From Candidatus Uhrbacteria bacterium RIFOXYA2_FULL_40_9 (GTDB lineage: Bacteria; Patescibacteriota; Patescibacteriia; UBA9934; GWF2-40-263), in NCBI GenBank assembly GCA_001791615.1, contig MGEY01000003.1:1-16459 (forward strand): 16,459 nucleotides of DNA, read 5' to 3'. Below the pieces are notes generated by a model. It worked only from the letters and a program-made list of their open reading frames with translations, searched no databases and was not told the origin of the DNA. Numbering within the stretch: position 1 is the first letter of the stretch; the number at the start of each line of letters is the position of its first letter. Below, one piece after another: positions 6,155 through 13,532 of the stretch. A program made the translations under genes and the position numbers.

Positions 6155-6190
6155 AACCCCCTCGCTTTAAAGCAGGGGGTTTTTATTTTC
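6155..6190 (+). terminator. Terminator or attenuator between lspA and comM
   Basis: AACCCCCT (6155-6162) pairs with AGGGGGTT (6174-6181), with GCT/AGC stacking inside after a single bulged C. A TTTTATTTT tract follows. It ends lspA transcripts, but because the comM promoter lies upstream of it, it also acts on comM transcription. A possible seven-residue leader frame (ATG at 6147, TAA at 6168-6170) covers its left arm. Confidence 0.85.
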
Positions 6191-6192
6191 TT

Positions 6193-7710
6193 ATGAAATC
6201 CAATACCATCACCACGGTTACTTTATTTGGAATTGAAGCAATGCCTGTTCTTGTAGAAACAGACATCTCTTACGGCTTAACAGCTTTTCACTTAGTAGGA
6301 CTACCTGATGCTTCCGTTAAAGAAGCAAGAGATAGGATACGTGCAGCTATAAAAAACTCGCGACTTCCTTTTCCGCGAACGAGAATCACAACGAATCTTG
6401 CACCAGCAAACACAAAAAAACAGGGAGCACTCTATGATCTTCCGATCGCTCTTTCTATTCTGCTTGCAGAAGGAGAAATCACGCAAGATGTTTTTTCAGA
6501 CGCGGTTTTCATCGGTGAACTAGCCCTTGACGGAACACTTCGACCTATTTCAGGAGCTCTTGCAGCTGCTCTTATGGTAAAGCGTGAAGGAAAGAAAGAC
6601 CTATTTCTTCCAAAAGAAAATGAAGCTGAAGTTAATTGCGTCCCGGGAATCAATATTTACTCAGCTTCAACACTTCATGAAGTGGTCGAGCATTTAAAAG
6701 GCCTTCATCAATTATCGGTCTGTCCTCTTTGCACTCCATCCACAAAAGAATCTACATATAGTATTGAACTTCAACACATCAAGGGACAGGAGCAAGCGAA
6801 ACGTGGTCTAGAAATAGCGGCATCAGGTGGACATAATCTTTTATTAAAAGGTCCACCAGGCACAGGAAAAACACTTCTTGCGAGAGCACTTCCTTCTATT
6901 CTTCCCACTTTATCTTATGAAGAATCGCTTGAAGTAACATCAATCGCTTCTGTGGCAGGAATATTAAAGCGAGAAGACGGACTTCTATCTCTACGTCCAT
7001 TTCGTGATCCTCACCATTCAAGCTCTGCCATCTCTCTTGTAGGTGGTGGAACTTGGCCAAAACCAGGTGAGGTAAGTTTGGCCCATCGTGGAGTTCTTTT
7101 TCTTGATGAACTTCCAGAATTTTCACGACATGTTCTTGAACATTTACGTCAACCGCTTGAAGATGGGGAAGTAACAATCTCGCGTATTGCAAGCACGGTT
7201 CGTTTCCCTGCGTCATTTCTTTTGGTTGCTGCTATGAATCCCTGTCCATGCGGGTATTATCAAGATCCAAAACATGAATGCACTTGTTCACAATCAATGA
7301 TCAATCGATATAAGAAGAGAATTTCTGGTCCTTTGTTAGATAGATTTGATCTTATTATTGATGTTCCGGCTATTGAAACAGAAAAACTTCTCAAACAAGA
7401 TACTTTAGAGAGCTCTCTTGAAGTACGTTTACGAGTTAAAAATGCAAGAGAAAAACAAAATGAACGCTATCAAAACACTTCTTTTCTTACGAATGCAGAA
7501 ATTCCTGTTTCTTCTTTTGATACCTGGTGTCAAATTGACCGAGAAGGAAAACAACTTCTTGAACAGGCTTTAAGAAATCAACATCTTTCTGCACGAGGCT
7601 ATAGCCGTGTATGCAAAGTTGCAAGAACAATTGCTGATTTAGAATCAGCAGAACAACTATCTGTTTCACATATTGCAGAAGCACTACAATATCGCTTGCG
7701 TGATATCTAA
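6193..7710 (+). CDS. comM: Mg chelatase-like AAA+ ATPase, ComM/YifB family
   Basis: A 505-residue protein of normal family length. ComM is a helicase that drives branch migration when incoming DNA is integrated during natural transformation. Domains in order are an N-terminal ChlI/Lon-S5-like fold (about 20-140, with HLVGLPDASVKEARDR and an NLAPANTKKQG motif), the AAA+ module with Walker A GPPGTGKT at 220-227 and Walker B LFLDELPEF with D305 and E306, a cysteine pair group C351, C353, C363 and C365 (NPCPCG and CTC), and a C-terminal helical domain with LSARGYSRVCKVARTIADL. The ATG follows the U-tract of the upstream terminator with no SD. Its presence suggests DNA uptake or recombination ability, common in genome-reduced lineages. 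Confidence 0.95.
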   Translation: MKSNTITTVTLFGIEAMPVLVETDISYGLTAFHLVGLPDASVKEARDRIRAAIKNSRLPFPRTRITTNLAPANTKKQGALYDLPIALSILLAEGEITQDVFSDAVFIGELALDGTLRPISGALAAALMVKREGKKDLFLPKENEAEVNCVPGINIYSASTLHEVVEHLKGLHQLSVCPLCTPSTKESTYSIELQHIKGQEQAKRGLEIAASGGHNLLLKGPPGTGKTLLARALPSILPTLSYEESLEVTSIASVAGILKREDGLLSLRPFRDPHHSSSAISLVGGGTWPKPGEVSLAHRGVLFLDELPEFSRHVLEHLRQPLEDGEVTISRIASTVRFPASFLLVAAMNPCPCGYYQDPKHECTCSQSMINRYKKRISGPLLDRFDLIIDVPAIETEKLLKQDTLESSLEVRLRVKNAREKQNERYQNTSFLTNAEIPVSSFDTWCQIDREGKQLLEQALRNQHLSARGYSRVCKVARTIADLESAEQLSVSHIAEALQYRLRDI

Positions 7711-7716
7711 CAAAAA

Positions 7717-7734
7717 ACTCCTTGAAAAAGGAGT
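7717..7734. terminator. Bidirectional terminator between comM and the zinc-ribbon gene
   Basis: ACTCCTT (7717-7723) pairs with AAGGAGT (7728-7734) around a GAAA loop. A-tracts precede and T-rich sequence follows, so it serves comM on + and the convergent gene on -, where TTTTTT follows the stem directly. A second small stem, CTCTTT/AAAGAG, lies at about 7742-7758. Confidence 0.75.
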
Positions 7735-7760
7735 GTAATTTCTCTTTTTTTCAAAGAGGT

Positions 7761-8144
7761 CTAAAAACGGAAATAAAGATAAAGACCCATCAAAAAACAA
7801 ATCCAAAAAATTGCAACAACATCTAAAATTCGCATACGAGATTGAAACTCTTTCCAGCTACTCCAACTCCCAAATTTCCAAGACCAACGACGCCCAAAAA
7901 TAACACAAAGAATAAGAGCAGCAATACCAACAGCGGGAATAAGGGAAAGAATGAACCAAAAATAGAGACGTGCTCCTAGAGCCCATCCTTGGGTAAAAAA
8001 AAGTGCTCCAAGAGAAGGGGTTCGTAAGTAACGTGCTTTTAGTTTTTGTTCAGGTTCTAACACTAAATGAAATCCGCATCTCTGACACTCTTTATTCCAA
8101 ACATCTATTTTGTCTTTACATTGATGACAAACAATTTGGTTCAT
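7761..8144 (-). CDS. Zinc-ribbon membrane protein of unknown function
   Basis: A 127-residue protein that starts with a small zinc ribbon (C6, C9, C20, C23) and carries two hydrophobic segments at about 57-82 and 105-124, separated by a Trp- and Arg-rich loop. Such zinc-ribbon plus membrane-helix proteins are frequent and mostly uncharacterised. I chose the ATG at 8144 rather than the in-frame ATG at 8201, because the longer version would begin inside the terminator of the upstream M23 gene and adds only a Phe/Lys-rich stretch. A possible -10 box (TATTCT on -, 8155-8160) would give an almost leaderless mRNA. No clear -35 or SD is seen. Confidence 0.7.
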   Translation of the reverse strand: MNQIVCHQCKDKIDVWNKECQRCGFHLVLEPEQKLKARYLRTPSLGALFFTQGWALGARLYFWFILSLIPAVGIAALILCVIFGRRWSWKFGSWSSWKEFQSRMRILDVVAIFWICFLMGLYLYFRF

Positions 8145-8185
8145 ACTGATCTTTAGAATACAGGAAAATACTGTTTTAAAAAAGA

Positions 8186-8209
8186 AACAACTGGCTTTCA
8201 CCAGTTGTT
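8186..8209 (-). terminator. Terminator of the M23 peptidase gene
   Basis: On the - strand AACAACTGG and CCAGTTGTT form a nine-pair stem with a six-base loop, followed by TTTCTTTTTT-type sequence. It begins nine bases after the M23 stop codon. Confidence 0.85.
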
Positions 8210-8217
8210 ATCTTTGT

Positions 8218-9600
8218 TTATCGAATATAATCAAGAGGATTTAAGAAGCGTCCATCTTTAATAATTTCAAAGTGCAGATGAGTTCCTGTAGAACGTCCTG
8301 TTGTTCCTGTTTGTGCAATAGCCTGCCCTGCATAGACTACATCGCCCACACTTACATAATTTTGTGTATGGTGCGCATATCGTGTCATATATCCATTTCC
8401 ATGATCGATTTCAACGGTCATTCCATAACCATTTCTCCAACCACTATAAATAACAACGCCATCAGCCGCAGCATAACTATTTGTTGAATAATCTCCATCA
8501 ACATCTAATCCAGTATGATTCCATCCATAATATTGCGTGATCACATGCCAATCTGTTGGCCAAACCCAATTCATTCCGCCTGTTGTTGTTCGTGTTGTTG
8601 GTGCAGAAAATAAATTTGAGACAGAGGCTGTGCGCTGAATAGGTGTAGAAACTACAGGAGGTTCTCCGTCAGGAAGAATCAACTCCTGACCAATGCTTAA
8701 AACATCTGAAGCTGTCATTTGATTAAAAGAAAGAATTTTATCTACATCCACACTATAAGCGCGAGAAATACTTGATAATGTATCTCCATTTTTAACTTTG
8801 TAAACAACTCCGTCTACTGGAGGAATGTTCAATTCTTGACCAGGTTGAATGACGCTTCGAAATGTTAAATTGTTTGCCCACAAAATTGTGCTCAAGCTTA
8901 AACCATGTTTCTCAGCAATAGAACCAAGAACATCACCTTCTTGTATGACATAGGTTGTGACCTCCTCACGAACGGGAATGACTTCCTCAATATCACTCTT
9001 CTCTTCATGAATAGTTGGAGAAAAAAGCATTTCTCCTCCCACAAGGGGAGTTACATAAGATTCTCCAAGATAATCTAAATCGATATGAGCATTCACATCA
9101 ATCACCGTATCTTGCAAATAAGAATTTGAACGCACCACAGGAACAGAAGAAGCTGAAACAACTTCCACAACATCAAAACGATTTTGAGCAACAAGATCGT
9201 ATAACATACTTTCTTGTCCAAATGTTTCTGCACGAACTTCTCTTCCACCAAAATTCATCGCACTTGTCAAAACAGCTATCAAAATAACAGCTGCATGAAG
9301 TGCGTAACGATTAGACACTAAATAAACAGTTCGATGTTTTGCTGGTAAAAGAAAACGTGAAACCTGTCGTTTTCCCAAAAGGAAAAGACGGTAAATGCGA
9401 ATTCCAATGGTACAAACAAAAAAACGCCAGGCAACAAGAATTGGTCGGGTGATAGACTCAATACGAGGCCCACTTTGGCGCTTTATTTGAACAAGCCCTC
9501 GCAATGTATGCAAGAGAGTTCGAACCATTAATTGTTTAATAAGAAGTTTAATAAAAACTCCGAAAATCCTTCCAATACCCACCCATGAACTGAAAAACAT
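8218..9600 (-). CDS. LysM and M23 peptidase, cell-wall hydrolase
   Basis: A 460-residue protein. The first 100 residues are basic and amphipathic, then comes one membrane helix at about 101-120 (HAAVILIAVLTSAMNF). After a linker there are two LysM domains at about 216-262 and 266-310, with the VIQEGDVLGSIAEKHGL and VKNGDTLSSISRAYSV patterns that bind peptidoglycan glycans. The C-terminal domain (about 342-460) is an M23 zinc metallopeptidase, with HTGLD (about 361-365) and HLHFE (H441, H443) supplying the zinc ligands, so it should be active. M23 enzymes cut peptide bridges of peptidoglycan in growth and division. AAGG directly abuts the ATG at 9600, which is a poor SD distance. A later Met at residue 25 is an alternative start. 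Confidence 0.9.
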   Translation of the reverse strand: MFFSSWVGIGRIFGVFIKLLIKQLMVRTLLHTLRGLVQIKRQSGPRIESITRPILVAWRFFVCTIGIRIYRLFLLGKRQVSRFLLPAKHRTVYLVSNRYALHAAVILIAVLTSAMNFGGREVRAETFGQESMLYDLVAQNRFDVVEVVSASSVPVVRSNSYLQDTVIDVNAHIDLDYLGESYVTPLVGGEMLFSPTIHEEKSDIEEVIPVREEVTTYVIQEGDVLGSIAEKHGLSLSTILWANNLTFRSVIQPGQELNIPPVDGVVYKVKNGDTLSSISRAYSVDVDKILSFNQMTASDVLSIGQELILPDGEPPVVSTPIQRTASVSNLFSAPTTRTTTGGMNWVWPTDWHVITQYYGWNHTGLDVDGDYSTNSYAAADGVVIYSGWRNGYGMTVEIDHGNGYMTRYAHHTQNYVSVGDVVYAGQAIAQTGTTGRSTGTHLHFEIIKDGRFLNPLDYIR

Positions 9601-9705
9601 CCTTAACTTAGCAAAAACACGGTGACCAAAGGTTGAAATTAAGCTTATATTCGCACTTTTTTACCATTTTAGAAAGGAAATAAAATTGGGAAAAATGCGA
9701 GAACT

Positions 9706-9734
9706 ACTATAGCACAAAGCCCTTATTGCGTCAA
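9706..9734 (-). promoter_or_regulatory. Promoter of the M23 peptidase gene
   Basis: On the - strand TTGACG (9729-9734), a 17-base spacer and TATAGT (9706-9711) with a TGC extended -10. The start near 9700 gives a long, roughly 100-base leader before 9600, in which I see no clear hairpin. The gap between the M23 gene and rnhB holds nothing else obvious. Confidence 0.8.
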
Positions 9735-9760
9735 CGTATCGTTATAGATCCTAAGAGAGA

Positions 9761-10381
9761 TTAAATGAAGGACTGGAAAGTACGATATGTTAGACGATGG
9801 ATCTTACAAGGACCATATTTTGTAATAGCTAACTGATGTTTTTTTGTCCCATACCCCTTGTGATCCGCAAATCCATATTCTGGATAGATCTCATGAAGTT
9901 CCACCATGTAATGATCTCGAGTCACCTTTGCTAGGATAGAAGCTGCCGCAATAGAAATAATTTTCTGATCTCCTTTTATCACGGATTTTTGAGGAAGAGA
10001 AACGTGAGGAATAGTCCAAGCATCCACAAGTAAATGATCTCCTTGCGGAATTTGTTCAATTGCTCTTCGCATGGCAAGAAAAGTGGCTTGCCGAATATTC
10101 ATCTGAGCAATTTCTTCCACACTTGCAATGCCAATAGACCAAGCAATGGCTTGTTCTTTAATAATAGGAACCCATTCTTCTCTTTTTATTGAAGAAAGAG
10201 CCTTACTCTCATTTATTCCTTTTAATGAAAAAGTTTTTGGAAAAATCACTGCCCCTGCATAGACAGCCCCTGCTAAAGCTCCACAACCAACTTCATCAAT
10301 ACCAATTACAAATTGATAGCCTTTTTTATAAAGTTCTTGTTCATACTCAAAGGTTGGAAGGGGAATCTTTCGTTGACGCAT
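9761..10381 (-). CDS. rnhB: Ribonuclease HII
   Basis: A 206-residue protein of usual RNase HII size. It cuts the RNA strand of RNA-DNA hybrids and removes single ribonucleotides from DNA. All four DEDD catalytic residues are visible: D29 and E30 in GIDEVGCGALAG, D120 in LLVDAW and D138 in IKGDQK. Two small departures from the consensus are NESK where NDSK is common and VDAW where VDG is common. The conserved SIAAASILAKVTRD helix and the DHKGYGTKKH segment are present. It is divergent from hppA, with 60 bases between the starts. No terminator is seen after its stop, so transcripts may run toward the M23 gene. Confidence 0.95.
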   Translation of the reverse strand: MRQRKIPLPTFEYEQELYKKGYQFVIGIDEVGCGALAGAVYAGAVIFPKTFSLKGINESKALSSIKREEWVPIIKEQAIAWSIGIASVEEIAQMNIRQATFLAMRRAIEQIPQGDHLLVDAWTIPHVSLPQKSVIKGDQKIISIAAASILAKVTRDHYMVELHEIYPEYGFADHKGYGTKKHQLAITKYGPCKIHRLTYRTFQSFI

Positions 10382-10425
10382 AGAGGATTTTCTCTTAGTA
10401 TATCATCGTATCTTTGAATTACTAA
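10373..10425. promoter_or_regulatory. Divergent overlapping promoters of rnhB and hppA
   Basis: For hppA, TTGACG (10373-10378, inside the first rnhB codons), a 17-base spacer and TAGTAT (10396-10401). For rnhB on -, TTAGTA (10420-10425), a 17-base spacer and TATACT (10397-10402) with TGA as an extended -10. The two -10 boxes overlap almost completely, so only one polymerase can occupy the region. The rnhB transcript would have a leader of only about nine bases. Confidence 0.55.
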
Positions 10426-10441
10426 TTCTTCTCTCATTATT

Positions 10442-12433
10442 ATGAATGTTCTCTTTTACGCGATAGGCGCAGGTGTTCTTGCCCTTATTTACGGAGGGGT
10501 TCTTATTCGCTGGATTCTTAAACAACCAGCAGGTGAAGGAAAAATGAAAGGGATTGCTCTTGCAATTCAAGAAGGAGCAGGTGCTTACATGGCTCGCCAA
10601 TACAAAATGGTTGCCATGATTGGATGTGTTGTGTTCCTTATTCTTGGCTTCTTCCTTGGTTGGACTCTTGCTCTTGGTTTTTTTGTTGGAGCTCTCTTTT
10701 CTGCTCTTGCAGGTTTTATTGGAATGTCTGTTTCCGTACGTGCAAACGTGCGTACAACCGAAGCAGCAAAAAGTGGTCTGTCAAAAGCTATGGATGTTGC
10801 AGTACGCGGTGGTTCTGTAACAGGACTCTTTGTTGTTGGATTAGGACTCATTGGTGTCGCAGGATTTTATCTTCTTACAAATGATGTCCATGCTTTGATT
10901 GGTCTTGGATTTGGAGGTTCACTCATCAGCGTCTTTGCACGACTTGGAGGAGGAATTTTTACAAAAGCTGCTGATGTTGGAGCAGATTTAGTTGGAAAAA
11001 CAGAAGCGGGTATCCCTGAAGATGATCCACGAAATCCTGCTGTTATTGCTGATAACGTTGGAGATAACGTTGGAGACTGTGCAGGAATGGCAGCTGATCT
11101 TTTTGAAACTTATGCTGTGACTTCCGTTGCAGCTATGGTCCTTGGATCTTTACTCTTCCCAGGAAATGAAGCGGTTATTCTCTATCCTCTTGCTTTAGGA
11201 GCAATCGCAATCGTGGCTTCAATCCTTGGTTCTCTTTTCATTAAGATTGGAAAAGATCAAAAAATCATGAAAGCCCTTTATAAAGGTTTGATTGCTGCTG
11301 GAGTTCTTGCCGCAATTGGTTTCTGGCCAGTGACACAAAAACTCTTGGGAGGGATTGAAGGGATTGATCCAACAAAAATTTACTTTGCAGCTTTGGTTGG
11401 TCTTGTGATTACTGGATTAATGATCATTATTACAGAATACTATACAGGGACACAATATAATCCTGTAAAAAAATTAGCAGCCTCCTCTGAATCTGGGCAT
11501 GGGACAAATATCATTAGTGGACTTGCTCTTTCTATGAAGTCTACGGCACTTCCAGTTCTTACTATTGTTATCGGAATTTTAGTCGCTTATAACTTGGCAG
11601 GATTATTCGGAATTGCGATTGCCGCAATGGCCATGCTTTCTCTTACAGGAATCATCGTTACTATTGATGCCTATGGCCCTATCACAGATAATGCAGGAGG
11701 AATTGCAGAAATGGCAGAACTCCCAAGTGATGTGCGTGATGTGACTGATCCTCTGGATGCGGTTGGAAATACGACAAAAGCCGTAACAAAAGCCTATGCG
11801 ATTGGATCTGCTGGTCTTGCTGCTCTTGTTTTGTTCGGAGATTATGTTCATGCGATTGAAGCTGAAGGAGTGACAATCAAATTTGAACTTGCTGATCCAA
11901 GAGTTATTGCTGGTTTATTCTTGGGAGGACTCATCACTTACTTGTTTGGTGCACTTGCAATGGAAGCGGTTGGAAAGGCCGCAGGAAGTGTGGTAACTGA
12001 AGTCCGAAGACAATTTAAAGAAATTAAAGGAATCATGGACGGTTCAGAAAAACCTGACTATGGAAAAGCTGTAGATATTGTGACACGCGAAGCAATTAAC
12101 AGAATGATTGCTCCTTCACTTCTTGCTGTTCTCGCACCTATTATTGTTGGTTTTACTCTTGGAGCAGAAGCTTTAGGTGGTTTATTAATTGGATCAATCA
12201 TCACAGGAATATTCGTTGCAATCTCTATGACTACAGGAGGTGGGGCATGGGATAATGCAAAGAAATATATTGAGTCAGGAAACTTTGGAGGAAAAGGAAG
12301 CCCTGCGCATGCAGCTGCTGTGACAGGAGATACTGTTGGTGATCCTTACAAAGATACTGCTGGTCCTGCGATCAACCCTATGATCAAAATATTGAATATT
12401 GTTGCTTTGCTCATTGCTGCTTTAATCATCTAG
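10442..12433 (+). CDS. hppA: K+-independent H+-translocating membrane pyrophosphatase
   Basis: A 663-residue polytopic protein with about 16 hydrophobic helices, normal for the family. It hydrolyses pyrophosphate and pumps protons across the membrane. The substrate-binding signatures are present: DVGADLVGKTE from residue 178, the following IPEDDPRNPAVIADNVGDNV segment, and the late GGGAWDNAKKYIE and GDTVGDPYKDTAGP motifs. The subtype is read from K446 and T449 in VGNTTKAVT. In characterised families Lys here, in place of Ala, marks the K+-independent, proton-pumping class. The ATG has no SD. A terminator follows 10 bases after the stop. Confidence 0.97.
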   Translation: MNVLFYAIGAGVLALIYGGVLIRWILKQPAGEGKMKGIALAIQEGAGAYMARQYKMVAMIGCVVFLILGFFLGWTLALGFFVGALFSALAGFIGMSVSVRANVRTTEAAKSGLSKAMDVAVRGGSVTGLFVVGLGLIGVAGFYLLTNDVHALIGLGFGGSLISVFARLGGGIFTKAADVGADLVGKTEAGIPEDDPRNPAVIADNVGDNVGDCAGMAADLFETYAVTSVAAMVLGSLLFPGNEAVILYPLALGAIAIVASILGSLFIKIGKDQKIMKALYKGLIAAGVLAAIGFWPVTQKLLGGIEGIDPTKIYFAALVGLVITGLMIIITEYYTGTQYNPVKKLAASSESGHGTNIISGLALSMKSTALPVLTIVIGILVAYNLAGLFGIAIAAMAMLSLTGIIVTIDAYGPITDNAGGIAEMAELPSDVRDVTDPLDAVGNTTKAVTKAYAIGSAGLAALVLFGDYVHAIEAEGVTIKFELADPRVIAGLFLGGLITYLFGALAMEAVGKAAGSVVTEVRRQFKEIKGIMDGSEKPDYGKAVDIVTREAINRMIAPSLLAVLAPIIVGFTLGAEALGGLLIGSIITGIFVAISMTTGGGAWDNAKKYIESGNFGGKGSPAHAAAVTGDTVGDPYKDTAGPAINPMIKILNIVALLIAALII

Positions 12434-12442
12434 ACAACAAAT

Positions 12443-12478
12443 AAACACCTTGGTTTTCACTGGGGTGTTTTTGTTTTT
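12443..12478 (+). terminator. Terminator of hppA
   Basis: AAACACCTTG (12443-12452) pairs with TGGGGTGTTT (12461-12470), including G-U pairs, around an eight-base loop. TTGTTTTT follows. Confidence 0.8.
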
Positions 12479-12481
12479 ACC

Positions 12482-12510
12482 TTGACGTTTTTTTCTTTCC
12501 CCATTACGAT
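12482..12510 (+). promoter_or_regulatory. Promoter of the unknown gene at 12540
   Basis: TTGACG at 12482-12487, a 17-base spacer and TACGAT at 12505-12510. It lies just after the hppA terminator, so the next gene is an independent transcription unit. Confidence 0.7.
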
Positions 12511-12518
12511 TCTTTCTT

Positions 12519-12536
12519 CGCTCTTTCCAAGGAGAT
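12519..12536 (+). promoter_or_regulatory. boxA-like element and SD of the 12540 gene
   Basis: CGCTCTTTCCAA at 12519-12530 resembles boxA of rRNA leaders and begins eight bases after the -10 box. It runs directly into the SD AAGGAGAT at 12529-12536, three bases before the ATG. The SD fixes the start; the boxA role is inference. Confidence 0.5.
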
Positions 12537-12539
12537 CCC

Positions 12540-13436
12540 ATGAATCATCGTTCCTATGCTCTTGTTGCAAGAGTAACTTCTCCTCATCTTTTGAATGTTC
12601 CTTCTTTAAGAAGCTCTTGGGATAGCCGTTGTGTACAACGTCTCAAATTACAAACACCCCTTGTAGAACTCATGAAATGTTTTGAAATGGATGTTGATCT
12701 TGCTAAAGATTTCAAGCGTGCACTTCAAATAATGACTATTTCAGAAGCGGTTGCCCGTGGACAATCAGAAGAGTCTGCTTTTCAAATCTGTGTAAAATCA
12801 CTTCTCACACGTGTTCCATTTGCTGGTACCCTTATCCCTTATCATCTTTTTGCTTGGGCTTGTGTATATGGTTGTGAGTTTCCAGATGTTCAAACAATGA
12901 GAACGATCATGGAAGGCATTTATCAAAGGCTTCTTCCTTTGCTTTCTAAAAAAGGAAGGTCTGCACAAACAGAAATTTATTGGAAAAAAAGTCTTGAACT
13001 TTATTGGTGGTTTGGACAACACCTTTTGTGTGAACCGAAAGCTCTTACTCAAACAGATGATCGAATTCATGCAAAAGCGTTTTTAGCTGCTGTTGATCTA
13101 TTTGCAGAGATTGATTCAAGTGTGATGCCTTGTCGGTACCTTCGTGCAACAAGTTTGGCAACAAGACTTATGATTAGTGAATCCTCGGTGAAACAATTTT
13201 TGCAACAACAAGGAATTGAACGTCTTGATGATTTGAATCAATGGATGATGGATGGGGTAATAGATGATCTCTTTCTGACACGCTTAATTGAATTTCCAGA
13301 TTTGGTTCGTGCTCTTGCCTATGATCAAATGGTAAAACTTGCATATTTTTCGCGTAAGCACCCAGAAAAAAATAACCTGCTCGAACTCGCTTATGAATAT
13401 CGATCAGCACTTACAACAACACCCCCGCTTTCTTAG
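12540..13436 (+). CDS. Unknown helical protein with HTH-like segment
   Basis: A 298-residue soluble protein that I do not recognise. It looks almost entirely helical. Residues 203-223 (ATSLATRLMISESSVKQFL) match the general pattern of a helix-turn-helix, with a small residue before the turn and a Ser-Ser-Val start of the second helix, so DNA binding is possible. Six cysteines are scattered and do not form a zinc motif. The last codons (TTPPLS) lie in the terminator stem. It is the first of three unknown genes that share promoter type, boxA-like leader and SD. Functional assignment is open. Confidence 0.7.
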   Translation: MNHRSYALVARVTSPHLLNVPSLRSSWDSRCVQRLKLQTPLVELMKCFEMDVDLAKDFKRALQIMTISEAVARGQSEESAFQICVKSLLTRVPFAGTLIPYHLFAWACVYGCEFPDVQTMRTIMEGIYQRLLPLLSKKGRSAQTEIYWKKSLELYWWFGQHLLCEPKALTQTDDRIHAKAFLAAVDLFAEIDSSVMPCRYLRATSLATRLMISESSVKQFLQQQGIERLDDLNQWMMDGVIDDLFLTRLIEFPDLVRALAYDQMVKLAYFSRKHPEKNNLLELAYEYRSALTTTPPLS

Positions 13437-13451
13437 GGGGTTTTCTTTTTT
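13421..13451 (+). terminator. Terminator overlapping the end of the 12540 gene
   Basis: ACCCCC (13421-13426) pairs with GGGGGT (13436-13441), with the stop codon TAG ending at the first base of the right arm. TTTCTTTTTT follows. The last five codons and the stop are part of the terminator. Confidence 0.8.
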
Positions 13452-13468
13452 ATTAAAATAACGAATGA

Positions 13469-13497
13469 TTGACGTAATTGATCTGGTTTGCTATCGT
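13469..13497 (+). promoter_or_regulatory. Promoter of the unknown gene at 13533
   Basis: TTGACG at 13469-13474, a 17-base spacer and TATCGT at 13492-13497, preceded by TGC as an extended -10. Confidence 0.75.
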
Positions 13498-13507
13498 TTT
13501 CCGTCAA

Positions 13508-13530
13508 CGCTCTTTCAAAACAGAGGTGAT
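13508..13530 (+). promoter_or_regulatory. boxA-like element and SD of the 13533 gene
   Basis: CGCTCTTTCAAAACA at 13508-13522 is the best boxA match of the window, starting ten bases after the -10 box. GAGGTGAT at 13523-13530 is a canonical SD two bases before the ATG at 13533. Confidence 0.55.
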
Positions 13531-13532
13531 CC

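Noticed and set aside
10408..10418. TATCTTTGAATT before hppA as another boxA
   Set aside because: It has an extra base relative to GTTCTTTGAA and lies closer to the -10 box than the other elements.
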